DNA from: an uncultured Pelagibacteraceae bacterium
Lineage (GTDB): Bacteria; Pseudomonadota; Alphaproteobacteria; Pelagibacterales; Pelagibacteraceae
Reading direction: 5' to 3'
DNA length: 64,000 nt
Assembly: GCA_902596975.1 (NCBI GenBank)
Contig: CACJWS010000004.1
Coordinates: forward strand, 1-64,000
Positions 8,976-17,674 of the stretch are shown here, piece after piece (positions within the stretch are counted from its first letter, which is position 1; each line of letters opens with the position of its first letter). The position numbers and the translations under genes are program-made. The notes beneath the pieces were generated by a model, which was given only the letters and a program-made list of their open reading frames with translations, made no database searches and had not been told where the DNA came from.

Positions 8976-9761
8976 GTGATACATCCAACTGCAATAGTTG
9001 ATAGCAAAGCAAAGATTTCAAAAAATGTTGAGATTGGACCTTACTGTATAATTGGTCCTGAAGTAGAAATATCATCAAATTCGATATTACATTCACATGT
9101 TAGCATTAAGGGAAATACAAAAATTGGAAAAAATAATGAATTGTTTCCTTTTGTATCTATAGGAACACCACCTCAAGATTTGAAATACAATGGTGAAAAG
9201 AACTCTATAATTATTGGTGATAATAACAAGTTTAGAGAGTATGTTAATATTAACCCGGGCACGTCTCAAGGTGGGACAATCACTAAAATAGGAAGTAATA
9301 ACTTATTAATGGTTTATTGTCATATTGCACATGACTGTAATATTGGAGACAATATAGTATTAGCAAATAATGTACAAGTCGGAGGTCATGTTATTATTGA
9401 AGATAATGCAATAGTTGGAGGTAGTTGCGCTATTCATCAATTTTCAAGAATAGGAAATTTAGCAATGGTTGGTGGAATGACAGGAGTTTTAAGTGATGTG
9501 ATTCCTTTTGGTTTATCTTTAGGTAATAGAAATAATTTAGTTGGACTTAATCTGATAGGATTAAGAAGAGCAAAAATTTCAAATGATGATATTAAAAAAC
9601 TACAAAAATTTTATGATATCGTCTTTTGTAATCACAATTTTAGATCTAACGCAGAAAATTTAGATAATAATATGAAAGATAACAAATATGTTAAAATTAT
9701 AATTGAATTTATAAATTCTGATAAAAAAAGACCAATATCTCTTCCAGAAAATATTAAATGA
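8976..9761 (+). CDS. lpxA: UDP-N-acetylglucosamine O-acyltransferase
   Basis: First step of lipid A synthesis: transfers 3-hydroxyacyl from ACP to UDP-GlcNAc. The 261-residue product is an all-hexapeptide beta-helix (IHPTAIVDSKAKI start) with YCHIAHDCNIGDN near residues 113-125, containing the catalytic His. IHQFSRIG and the C-terminal helical domain (LVGLNLIGLRRAKIS) follow. The start is GTG at 8976; the only nearby ATG (8969) is out of frame. There is a 52-base gap after fabZ, and the end overlaps lpxI by four bases. Confidence 0.96.
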   Translation: MIHPTAIVDSKAKISKNVEIGPYCIIGPEVEISSNSILHSHVSIKGNTKIGKNNELFPFVSIGTPPQDLKYNGEKNSIIIGDNNKFREYVNINPGTSQGGTITKIGSNNLLMVYCHIAHDCNIGDNIVLANNVQVGGHVIIEDNAIVGGSCAIHQFSRIGNLAMVGGMTGVLSDVIPFGLSLGNRNNLVGLNLIGLRRAKISNDDIKKLQKFYDIVFCNHNFRSNAENLDNNMKDNKYVKIIIEFINSDKKRPISLPENIK

Positions 9762-10549
9762 TAGGGTTATTTTTAGGCGAAAAAAAATTACCATTAGAAA
9801 TTCTAAAAAGTTTAAAAAGAAGAAAAATTAAATATTTTATAATTGATTTATCAAAAAAAAATAAATTCAAAAAAGAGAAAAATAGTTATTTTATTAATAT
9901 TGGAAAATTTGGTAAAATTTTAAAATTAATTAAATCAAATAAATGTAAGAAGGTTTTGTTTGCTGGCAATATTATAAAACCTAGAATTTCAAAATTAAAA
10001 TTAGATTTTAAAGGAATTTATTATATACCAAGAATTATAAAAGCAGCAAAATTAGGTGATGCTGCAATATTAAAAGAATTAATAAAAATTCTTTCAGAAA
10101 ATAAAATAAAAGTTATTAAATTAAATGCCTACAATCCAGAATTAACTCTTAAAAAAGGATGTTACACAAAATTAAAACCTAGCATGAATGATAAATTTAT
10201 AATTAAAAAAGGTATTCAAATATTAAATAAATCTAATGCTTTTAATCATGTTCAGGCTTTAGTAATAAATAATGAGAAGGTTGTTTCTTTTGAAAAAAGG
10301 AATGGCACAAAACACATGTTGAAATCATTAAAAAATAATAAATCAAAAAATAATATTTTATTAAAAATGCCAAAGGTTAAGCAAGATTTACGTGTTGATT
10401 TGCCAACAATTGGTATTGATACACTGAAAGATAGCAAAAAAGCCAATATTAAAGGTATAGTAGTCAAAGCAGGACAAAATATTTTCTTGGATAAACAGAA
10501 AGCAATTAAGTTTGCAATTAAGAATAATATGTTTGTAGTTGCTAAATGA
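9758..10549 (+). CDS. lpxI: UDP-2,3-diacylglucosamine pyrophosphatase LpxI
   Basis: Cleaves UDP-2,3-diacyl-GlcN to lipid X, the fourth step of lipid A synthesis; alphaproteobacteria use LpxI rather than LpxH. The 263-residue product follows the LpxI (DUF1009) layout: an N-terminal IGLFLGEKKLPLEI segment, a central VLFAGNIIKPRIS, GDAAILKELI, and a C-terminal VDLPTIGIDTL followed by VVKAGQNIFLDK. Position between lpxA and lpxB is the standard alphaproteobacterial one. It is joined to both by ATGA overlaps. Confidence 0.92.
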   Translation: MIGLFLGEKKLPLEILKSLKRRKIKYFIIDLSKKNKFKKEKNSYFINIGKFGKILKLIKSNKCKKVLFAGNIIKPRISKLKLDFKGIYYIPRIIKAAKLGDAAILKELIKILSENKIKVIKLNAYNPELTLKKGCYTKLKPSMNDKFIIKKGIQILNKSNAFNHVQALVINNEKVVSFEKRNGTKHMLKSLKNNKSKNNILLKMPKVKQDLRVDLPTIGIDTLKDSKKANIKGIVVKAGQNIFLDKQKAIKFAIKNNMFVVAK

Positions 10550-11673
10550 AAAAAATTTTTATTTTAACAGGTGAACCATCTGGTGATAAATTGGCTTCAG
10601 AAGTTATAAAAAAATTAAAAAATTCAAAAACTGATATCGAATATTTGTCTGTAGGTGGGCAACATTTGCAATCGCTAGGTATAAAAACAATATATGACCA
10701 AAAAGATATTACCTATATTGCTTTTACTGACATTTTATTAAATATTTTTAGTATAAAAAGAAAAATAAATGAAACTGTAAACAAAATTTTAGATTTCAAT
10801 CCTGATATTTTATTTAGTGTTGATAGTCCTGATTTTACTCTTCGTGTTTCAAAAAAAATTAAATCTAAAAAACCAGATATTAAAACCATTCATTTCATTG
10901 CACCAAAAGTTTGGGCTTGGAGAGAGAGTAGAGTAAAAAAAATGAAAGATTACATAGATCATATTCTTTTATTATTTAATTTTGAAAGAACATATTTTGA
11001 TAAAGAAAAAATAAAAAATACATTCGTTGGTCATCCAATATTAGATAATACAAATCACGAAAAGATTGAAATTAGTGAATTATTAAAAGGAAAAATAATT
11101 TCAATTTTTCCAGGTAGCAGACTATCAGAATTAAAATCACATGTACCTGTACTTATTGATTTTATTAAAAGAATGAACAAAGAAAAAATTTATTATAATT
11201 ACATCTTTCATGCAACTGAAAATTCTAAAGACTTTTTATCACAAATAATAAAAAAAAATAATCTAGAAAATGTTGATCTAATTTCAAACGAAAAAATAAA
11301 AAATACTACAATTAAAAAATCTACTTTTGCAATTGTGAAATCTGGTACAGTTTCACTCGAGGTTTGTAAATATGGTGTTCCGTCAATAATAATTTATAAA
11401 ATGAACTCTTTAAATTTTTTAATTGCTAAGTTTTTTTTAAAAATAAAATTTGCAAATATGATAAATATTATTAACAACAAGGAAATTATTCCCGAACTCT
11501 TACAGAACGAATGTAATTCAGATGAAATATATAAGACGGTAAATTATTTATTAAAAAAACCTGAACTTATAAAGCAACAGTTGAAACAAGTTAATAAAAC
11601 TATTAAAGAATTAAAATCTATTACTTCATCTAGCAATGAAGCGTCTAATGTTTTGCTATCTTATTTGAGATAA
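10546..11673 (+). CDS. lpxB: Lipid A disaccharide synthase
   Basis: GT19 glycosyltransferase joining lipid X and UDP-2,3-diacyl-GlcN into the lipid A disaccharide. The N-terminus FILTGEPSGDKLASEVI (residues 4-20) is the family hallmark. Others are FIAPKVWAWRESRVKKMKDYIDHILLLFNFE (about residues 117-147), FVGHPILDN, ISIFPGSRLSE and KSGTVSLEVCKYGVP. Length of 375 is normal. It closes the plus-strand envelope operon and overlaps the convergent gltX by 18 bases. Confidence 0.96.
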   Translation: MKKIFILTGEPSGDKLASEVIKKLKNSKTDIEYLSVGGQHLQSLGIKTIYDQKDITYIAFTDILLNIFSIKRKINETVNKILDFNPDILFSVDSPDFTLRVSKKIKSKKPDIKTIHFIAPKVWAWRESRVKKMKDYIDHILLLFNFERTYFDKEKIKNTFVGHPILDNTNHEKIEISELLKGKIISIFPGSRLSELKSHVPVLIDFIKRMNKEKIYYNYIFHATENSKDFLSQIIKKNNLENVDLISNEKIKNTTIKKSTFAIVKSGTVSLEVCKYGVPSIIIYKMNSLNFLIAKFFLKIKFANMINIINNKEIIPELLQNECNSDEIYKTVNYLLKKPELIKQQLKQVNKTIKELKSITSSSNEASNVLLSYLR

Positions 11674-13050
11674 TCTTTTTAAAACTTCCTCTTTTCCAAG
11701 AGAACACAATATATCAAATATACCCGGTCCAAACTTTGATCCTGTAAGACATATTCTTAGTGGCTGTCCTACTCCTTTAAAATTTGTATTATTATTTTTT
11801 ATTAGTTTATCAATTATTGGTTCTAGTGTTTCTCTATTAAAATCTGAAAGTTTATTTATATCATCATTAAATAATTTAATAATTTTAATAGCTGCTTCGT
11901 CTAAAAGCTTTTTATCTTCATTATTGATTTGAATTTTATCATCTATTAAAAATTTTGAATTTTTGTAAATGTCTTCTAATGTTTTTGCTTTATTTTTTAA
12001 AAAATGTAATGAATGTCTTATTTTTTTTTCGGCTATATCTGGTATCTTTTCTTTAAAAGTTTCACAATAAGTTTTTAAAAAATTAAATAGATCGTTTTCA
12101 TCAATATTTTTAATATAGTGTTCATTCATTGAATAAATCCTATTAATATCTAATTTTGATGGAGATTTACCAATGCCTTCTAGATTGAAGAACTTGATAC
12201 TTTCGTCTAAGTCAAAAATTTCTTTATCTTTGTATGACCATCCCAATCTAAGAAGATAGTTTCTTAGAGCAGTAGGCATTATTCCAATTTTAGAATAATC
12301 ATCTAATGTTGATGCATTGTCTCTCTTTGACAGTTTTTTTCCTTCAATAGTATGAATTAGTGGTATGTGTGCAAAAGATGGTACTTTCCAATTCATAGCT
12401 TCATAAATTTGTATTTGTTTGAATGTATTTATTTTATGATCATCACCTCTAATTATATGTGTCATACCCATTAAATGATCATCTACTGATGCTGACAAAT
12501 TATATGTTGGCGATCCATCAGCTCTTAATAAAACAAAATCTTCAAGAGTATTATTTTCTATTTCTATATTTCCCTGGACCAAATCTTTTAAGATAGATTT
12601 ACCTTCAACCTTACTTTTAAATCTAATTACAGGATCAATTTCTTTTGGAGCTTCTGACTCACTCCTATTTCTCCATTTTCTGTCGTATATATATGGTATT
12701 TTTTTTTGTTTCGCTCTTTTTTTTTGCTCTTCAATTTCATAGCTAGAACAATAACATTTATAAGCTAAACCTTTTTTTAATAATTCATTAGCTACATTTA
12801 TGTGATCACCCATTTTTTTTGATTGAATGTATTCACTATCTTCATAATTAATTCCTATCCATTTTAATGAATTTATTATTTGATTTTTAAATTTATCTTT
12901 TGATCTTTCTTTATCAGTATCTTCTATTCTTAAATAAAATTTACCACCTTTATTTTTTGAATATAGCCAATTGAATAATGCTGTTCTTACTCCTCCAATG
13001 TGCAAAGGTCCAGTTGGTGATGGAGCAAATCTAGTTGCTACTGTTTTCAT
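11656..13050 (-). CDS. gltX: Glutamyl-tRNA synthetase
   Basis: Class I aminoacyl-tRNA synthetase charging tRNA-Glu. The HIGH-type motif PSPTGPLHIGG lies at residues 10-20 and the KMSKS-type motif KKLSKRDNAST near residues 240. LRLGWSYKDKEIF follows the catalytic core, and the C-terminal anticodon-binding domain ends with GSKFGPGIFDILCSLGKEE. Length of 464 is normal. It lies 19 bases downstream of lexA on the same strand and is convergent with lpxB. Whether it is discriminating or also charges tRNA-Gln cannot be decided here. Confidence 0.96.
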   Translation of the reverse strand: MKTVATRFAPSPTGPLHIGGVRTALFNWLYSKNKGGKFYLRIEDTDKERSKDKFKNQIINSLKWIGINYEDSEYIQSKKMGDHINVANELLKKGLAYKCYCSSYEIEEQKKRAKQKKIPYIYDRKWRNRSESEAPKEIDPVIRFKSKVEGKSILKDLVQGNIEIENNTLEDFVLLRADGSPTYNLSASVDDHLMGMTHIIRGDDHKINTFKQIQIYEAMNWKVPSFAHIPLIHTIEGKKLSKRDNASTLDDYSKIGIMPTALRNYLLRLGWSYKDKEIFDLDESIKFFNLEGIGKSPSKLDINRIYSMNEHYIKNIDENDLFNFLKTYCETFKEKIPDIAEKKIRHSLHFLKNKAKTLEDIYKNSKFLIDDKIQINNEDKKLLDEAAIKIIKLFNDDINKLSDFNRETLEPIIDKLIKNNNTNFKGVGQPLRICLTGSKFGPGIFDILCSLGKEEVLKRLSQIR

Positions 13051-13069
13051 CAGATTTATTTAGACTATT

Positions 13070-13756
13070 TTAGGAAAAGTTTCTATATAAAGATACTAGA
13101 ATTCCTTGAACTTTTACTCTATCAGGACCAAATATTTTCGTCTCGTAATTACGATTAGCACTCTCTAAAGCTACAGTTTTACCTTTTCTTCTAATTCTTT
13201 TTAACATTGCCTCATGATCATCGATTAAAGCAACTACAATTTTACCATTTTCTGCAGTATCAGCTTTTCTCACAATTACTGTATCACCATCATTTATTCC
13301 AGCCTCAATCATGGAGTCTCCTTGCACTTTAAGTCCAAAAAATTCTCCATTCTTCTCAATATTTGAAGGCAAAGGTATTCTAGCAACTTCGTTTTGAATT
13401 GCTTCAACAGGTGTACCTGCAGCTATTTTGCCTAACACAGGGATTTCATTTCCATCAGAATTATTTATGTTTGAACCTTCATCAAGCCCACCTTTAATTA
13501 CACTTGGTGAAAAACTATTGTATATATCATTTGCTGAAGCTGTTTCAGGTAATTTAATGACCTCTAAAGCTCTTGCTTTATGAGCTAATCTTTTAATAAA
13601 GCCTCTTTCTTCTAAGGCACTAATCAATCTATGAATTCCAGATTTAGATTTAAGATTTAGCGACTCTTTCATTTCCTCGTAAGAAGGAGATACACCACTA
13701 GATCTCAACTTCTTGTTGATAAATAAAAGTAGATTTTTTTGTTTTTTAGTTAACAT
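13070..13756 (-). CDS. lexA: SOS response repressor LexA
   Basis: Self-cleaving repressor of DNA-damage genes. The 228-residue product starts [10 protein letters not shown] with a winged helix-turn-helix (residues about 1-65). Cleavage would fall between Ala113 and Gly114 (KIAAGTPVE). The protease dyad is Ser148 (QGDSMIEAG) and Lys186 (HEAMLKRI), so it appears active. An upstream in-frame ATG at 13777 was rejected: it adds seven unrelated residues and would place the start almost on top of an SOS box. Codons run in frame and the length suits the alphaproteobacterial family. Confidence 0.96.
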   Translation of the reverse strand: MLTKKQKNLLLFINKKLRSSGVSPSYEEMKESLNLKSKSGIHRLISALEERGFIKRLAHKARALEVIKLPETASANDIYNSFSPSVIKGGLDEGSNINNSDGNEIPVLGKIAAGTPVEAIQNEVARIPLPSNIEKNGEFFGLKVQGDSMIEAGINDGDTVIVRKADTAENGKIVVALIDDHEAMLKRIRRKGKTVALESANRNYETKIFGPDRVKVQGILVSLYRNFS

Positions 13757-13757
13757 A

Positions 13758-13793
13758 GAACAAATTGTGTACATCAATGTTCTACAAAAGTTC
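13758..13793 (-). promoter_or_regulatory. LexA operator (SOS box) region upstream of lexA
   Basis: On the minus strand 13793-13779 reads GAAC-N7-GAAC, an exact match to the alphaproteobacterial LexA box; on the plus strand it is GTTC at 13779-13782 and 13790-13793. A weaker site, GAAC-N7-GTAC, lies at 13758-13772, immediately before the start codon. The exact box is 23 bases upstream of the lexA ATG and implies autoregulation. It lies in the 84-base gap after trpC, so lexA-gltX can be transcribed separately from trp. Confidence 0.8.
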
Positions 13794-13840
13794 TTTCAAT
13801 TTAACAACAGTAAAAACACTAATAAATTCAACCCTTTTTT

Positions 13841-14665
13841 TTATAAAACAGAAAAAATATTATTATTTTCCAAATTTTTTAAAATTGATTCACCAATCAG
13901 AAATGTTTTTATTTTAGTTTCAGAGGCTATTTTTAAAACGTCTTCTTTGTTTTTTATTCCACTCTCTGAAATTAATGGCCCACGATGATTAATTAAAATA
14001 TTATGAATATCGTAGGTTGTATTTAAATTTGTTTTAAGTGTTTTTAAATTTCTATTGTTTATCCCTATTAATGCATCTTTGTACTTTAAAGATTTTTTGG
14101 CCTCTTCAACAGTGTGAACTTCAACAATAACAGACATTTTAAGTTTCTTAGCTTCTTCATATAATTCGTCTGCAGTTTTTTCATCAACACCAGCTAAAAT
14201 TATTAAAATAGCATCAGCACCATAATATTTAGCTAATTGTACTTGATAAACATCTATAAAAAAATCTTTACAAAGAATTGGAATACAATGGTTTTCTGGA
14301 CCTGGTGGCTCCATTGGGTTATTTAATGATTTTATTTTATAAATGTGGGATAAATTACCTAAAAAAAAATCTTCTTCAGTTAAAACTGACAAACAAGTAG
14401 CACCATTTTTGAAATATATTTTAGCTATATCTACTGGATTATAATTTTCAAATAATATACCAGCAGAAGGACTAGCTTTTTTAATTTCAGCTATAATTGA
14501 TAAATTATTATTTTTAATATTTTCTTCTATTGTTTCTTTAAAATCTAAATAATTCATACTGTCAGGCATATGTTGTTTTATACTTTCTAAAGGTTTTTTC
14601 TTTTTAAGTTCTGCAACTCTTATTTCTTTTTTTTTAATAATATTTTGAAGTATATTTTCAGCCAT
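13841..14665 (-). CDS. trpC: Indole-3-glycerol phosphate synthase
   Basis: Closes the indole ring from CdRP in tryptophan synthesis. The 274-residue TIM barrel shows IIAEIKKASPSAGIL near residues 57-71 (active-site Lys and Ser), CLSVLTEEDFFLG, PILCKDFFIDVYQV, VIVEVHTVEE, LIGINNRNLKTL and a phosphate-binding LISESGIK. All are expected in this family. It overlaps trpD by eight bases. The more distal moaC/moeA, often present between trpC and lexA in alphaproteobacteria, are missing. Confidence 0.95.
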   Translation of the reverse strand: MAENILQNIIKKKEIRVAELKKKKPLESIKQHMPDSMNYLDFKETIEENIKNNNLSIIAEIKKASPSAGILFENYNPVDIAKIYFKNGATCLSVLTEEDFFLGNLSHIYKIKSLNNPMEPPGPENHCIPILCKDFFIDVYQVQLAKYYGADAILIILAGVDEKTADELYEEAKKLKMSVIVEVHTVEEAKKSLKYKDALIGINNRNLKTLKTNLNTTYDIHNILINHRGPLISESGIKNKEDVLKIASETKIKTFLIGESILKNLENNNIFSVL

Positions 14666-15650
14666 TTCTCAAGCTTTCTAAATGTAAATATGTTTTTCCT
14701 AATAGCAAATGATCCCTTGCTTTTTGATAGGCATATTTAAAATTATCTTCTCTTTCGGATATTATTAAGCCAGCTGCAGCATTCAATGACACAGCTTTAG
14801 AGAAATCATTATCATTACCTTTAAATATATCTATAATTTTTTGTGAATTAAATTTTGCATCGTTACCAACTATCTTATCAAAACCTTCAGCATTTACATT
14901 TAATTCTTTAGGATCAATAATCATTTCATTAATTTCCCCATTTCTTAATTGTTTAACGATAGTTTTATCATATGGTGATATTTCGTCTAAACCATCATTG
15001 CTATTAACTATCCAAGCAAATTTTATATTCAAATCTTTCAAGGCATCAGCAAATATATTAAGTAGCTTTTTCTCAAAAACTCCTACAACTTGTCTTTCAA
15101 CATTAGCTGGACTACTCAAAGGACCGATCATATTAAAAATCGTTCTTTTACCAATTTTTTTCCTTGTTGGACCAACGTATTTCATTGCACTATGATAATT
15201 TGGAGCGAACATAAATCCAAAATGATTTTTTTTAATTTGACTTTCAATATCTTTAGGTTCCAAGTTAATATTTATATCTAATGCTTCCAAAACATCTGCA
15301 GACCCACATTTTGATGAAACTGCTTTATTACCGTGTTTTGCTACATTAATACCCATACTTGAGAGCAATAATGCGGAAGCAGTAGATATGTTTAGTGTAT
15401 CCTTGCCATCACCACCTGTTCCACAGGTATCTATGCAGTCATCTACATTTACTTTTTTCGCTTTATTTCTAAGCACTGAAACACCACCTGCTATTTCTGT
15501 CGAAACTTCACCCTTTTTAGAGAGCAGAGTTAAAAAGTTATAAATTTCATTATCATTAGCTTTTCCATTCATCAAAATTTCAAAAGCACCAACACTTTCC
15601 TGTAATGTTAAATTTTCATTTAATTCAAGTTTTTTTAAATATTTTTCCAT
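14658..15650 (-). CDS. trpD: Anthranilate phosphoribosyltransferase
   Basis: Transfers phosphoribosyl from PRPP to anthranilate. Diagnostic elements are the DTCGTGGDGKDTLNISTASA PRPP-binding segment near residues 79-98, VAKHGNKAVSSKCGSADVLE, and FMFAPNYHSAMKYVGPTRKKIG near 150-171. The C-terminus has NAAAGLIIS. Length of 330 is normal. It abuts trpG with no gap and overlaps trpC. Confidence 0.96.
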   Translation of the reverse strand: MEKYLKKLELNENLTLQESVGAFEILMNGKANDNEIYNFLTLLSKKGEVSTEIAGGVSVLRNKAKKVNVDDCIDTCGTGGDGKDTLNISTASALLLSSMGINVAKHGNKAVSSKCGSADVLEALDININLEPKDIESQIKKNHFGFMFAPNYHSAMKYVGPTRKKIGKRTIFNMIGPLSSPANVERQVVGVFEKKLLNIFADALKDLNIKFAWIVNSNDGLDEISPYDKTIVKQLRNGEINEMIIDPKELNVNAEGFDKIVGNDAKFNSQKIIDIFKGNDNDFSKAVSLNAAAGLIISEREDNFKYAYQKARDHLLLGKTYLHLESLRNG

Positions 15651-16214
15651 TTATTTAATAAAATTTTTTAAAATTTTTAAACCAACTTTAGTTTTTATAC
15701 TTTCAGGATGAAATTGTACTCCATGAACATCATAAATTCTATGTTTAACACCCATAATTATTCCATCTAAAGTCATGGCTGTAATTTCTAAATCTTTAGA
15801 AAGTGTTTTCTTATCGATTATTAAACTATGGTATCTAGTTGCCTCAAATATTTTTGGGACTCCTTTTAAAATACCTATATTTTTTGAAATGATTTTACTT
15901 GTTTTCCCATGAACCAATTCTTTGGCTTGAATAATTTTAGATCCAAATATTTGACCAATAATTTGATGACCTAAACAAACTCCAAGTATTGGAATTTTGT
16001 TGTATAATTCATTTACTATTGATATGCAGTTTCCAGCTTGATCAGGATTACCTGGACCGGGTGATATCACAATTTTATTATATTTTTTATTTAATATTTC
16101 TTTTGTGTTAATTTTATCATTTCTTATTACGTCTACATTTGAACAAAATTTTGATATGTAATGATACAAATTAAAAGTAAAACTATCATAGTTATCAATT
16201 AAAATTATTTTCAT
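15651..16214 (-). CDS. trpG: Anthranilate synthase glutamine amidotransferase subunit
   Basis: Supplies ammonia to TrpE. This class I glutamine amidotransferase of 187 residues has an oxyanion loop ISPGPGNPDQAG (about 51-62), nucleophile Cys in GVCLGHQIIGQIFG (about residue 79) and a C-terminal His/Glu pair in VQFHPESI. It is a stand-alone TrpG (not fused to TrpD or PabA-PabB). It could also serve p-aminobenzoate synthesis as an amphibolic subunit; no pabB is nearby. Confidence 0.94.
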   Translation of the reverse strand: MKIILIDNYDSFTFNLYHYISKFCSNVDVIRNDKINTKEILNKKYNKIVISPGPGNPDQAGNCISIVNELYNKIPILGVCLGHQIIGQIFGSKIIQAKELVHGKTSKIISKNIGILKGVPKIFEATRYHSLIIDKKTLSKDLEITAMTLDGIIMGVKHRIYDVHGVQFHPESIKTKVGLKILKNFIK

Positions 16215-16216
16215 AA

Positions 16217-17674
16217 CTACTCAATTGCTTTTAATAGAGCCTTTGCTTTATTAACTGTTTCAAGATATTCGTTTTGTGGTTTGCTATCTGCAACTATTCC
16301 AGCACCAGATTGCACATAAAATTTCTTATTTTTAGCTATTGCAGTTCTTAGTGCAATACATGTATCAAATTCACCATTTGCTGAAAAATATCCAATACCA
16401 CCAGCATAAACTTTTCTTTTAGTTGTCTCTAGCTCATCTATTATCTCCATAGCTCTAATTTTTGGAGCCCCAGATACTGTTCCTGCTGGAAATCCAGATA
16501 ACATAGTTTCAAATTTTGAGTATTTATTATTAAATACTCCTTCAACATTTGATACAATATGCATGACATGAGAGTACCTTTCTATTGAAAAACTTTCAGT
16601 CACTTTTACAGTATTAATCTTTGATACTTTTCCAGTGTCGTTTCTTCCTAAATCAAGAAGCATTAAATGTTCAGATAGCTCTTTCTTGTCATTCAGTAAA
16701 TCTTTTTCAAAAAATAAATCTTGTTTTTTATTTCTCCCCCTTGGTCTTGTTCCAGCAATCGGTCTAATCGTGACTTTATTATTTCTCAACCTAACAAGTA
16801 TTTCTGGACTTGCGCCAATAATCTGAAAATCTTTAAAATTAAAAAAATACATAAAAGGAGAAGGGTTTGTTTTCCTTAATTTTTTATAAATTTCTATTGG
16901 GTTTTTACTTAACTTGGTTTCAAATCTTTGACTTAGAACTACCTGAAATATGTCTCCAATTTTAATATATTTTTTAGCCTTCTTTACATTTGATAAAAAT
17001 TTTTGTTTAGAGATATTTGATTTTACTTTTGTTTTAACTTTTTTATTAATTTTATCTAGATACGCATTATTGTAATTAGATAAAAAAATCAAATTCTCAA
17101 TTTGATTAATTATTTTTTCATACCTTATTTGATAATTATTTATTTTTTCATCACAAAAAACATTAATTATAAAATATAATTTCTTTTTTATATTATCATG
17201 AATTATTAGTTCTCTTGGTCTAATAATTCTAGCATCAGGCAATTTTAAATCGTCTGTATTTTTATTAGGAATATTTTCTAGATATCTAATAATGTCATAT
17301 GAAAAGTATCCCGATATTATAGAGCTAATTGAGGGTAATTCTCTGGGAATTTTAAATTTAAAACTTTCAATAACATGTTCTATATTTTTCTTTGCACTAC
17401 CCTTCAAAATTTTAACTTTGTCATCAACGTATATCTTGCTTACATTATTATTAAATTCCCAAATTTTATCGGGATTTTTTCCAAAAATTGTATATCTACC
17501 TTTAATAAATCCTTTTTCTACTGACTCAAATACAAAAGCATTTTTCTCAATAAAAAAATTATTTATTAAATTTATTATTTCTTTAGAGCCATCACTATCC
17601 AAAGATAAATAGAGTATTTGGTTTAATTTTTTTTTATGATTAATCTTAAATTGTTTAAGGCTTATATTAAGCAT
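16217..17674 (-). CDS. trpE: Anthranilate synthase component I
   Basis: Chorismate-utilising enzyme committing carbon to tryptophan. The C-terminal catalytic half contains KIGDIFQVVLSQRFE (about 240-254), PFMYFFNF, IGASPEILVR, the signature RPIAGTRPRGR, a LDLGRNDTGKVS metal-binding segment and FPAGTVSGAPKIRAMEII. This is typical TrpE rather than PabB in context with trpGDC. The product has 485 residues. The start overlaps the ppiD-like stop by one base. Confidence 0.95.
   Translation of the reverse strand: MLNISLKQFKINHKKKLNQILYLSLDSDGSKEIINLINNFFIEKNAFVFESVEKGFIKGRYTIFGKNPDKIWEFNNNVSKIYVDDKVKILKGSAKKNIEHVIESFKFKIPRELPSISSIISGYFSYDIIRYLENIPNKNTDDLKLPDARIIRPRELIIHDNIKKKLYFIINVFCDEKINNYQIRYEKIINQIENLIFLSNYNNAYLDKINKKVKTKVKSNISKQKFLSNVKKAKKYIKIGDIFQVVLSQRFETKLSKNPIEIYKKLRKTNPSPFMYFFNFKDFQIIGASPEILVRLRNNKVTIRPIAGTRPRGRNKKQDLFFEKDLLNDKKELSEHLMLLDLGRNDTGKVSKINTVKVTESFSIERYSHVMHIVSNVEGVFNNKYSKFETMLSGFPAGTVSGAPKIRAMEIIDELETTKRKVYAGGIGYFSANGEFDTCIALRTAIAKNKKFYVQSGAGIVADSKPQNEYLETVNKAKALLKAIE

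Noticed and set aside
13713-13988. A 91-codon plus-strand frame spanning the lexA-trpC gap
   Set aside because: It overlaps the start of lexA and the end of trpC antisense, contains the SOS box, and shows no protein features.
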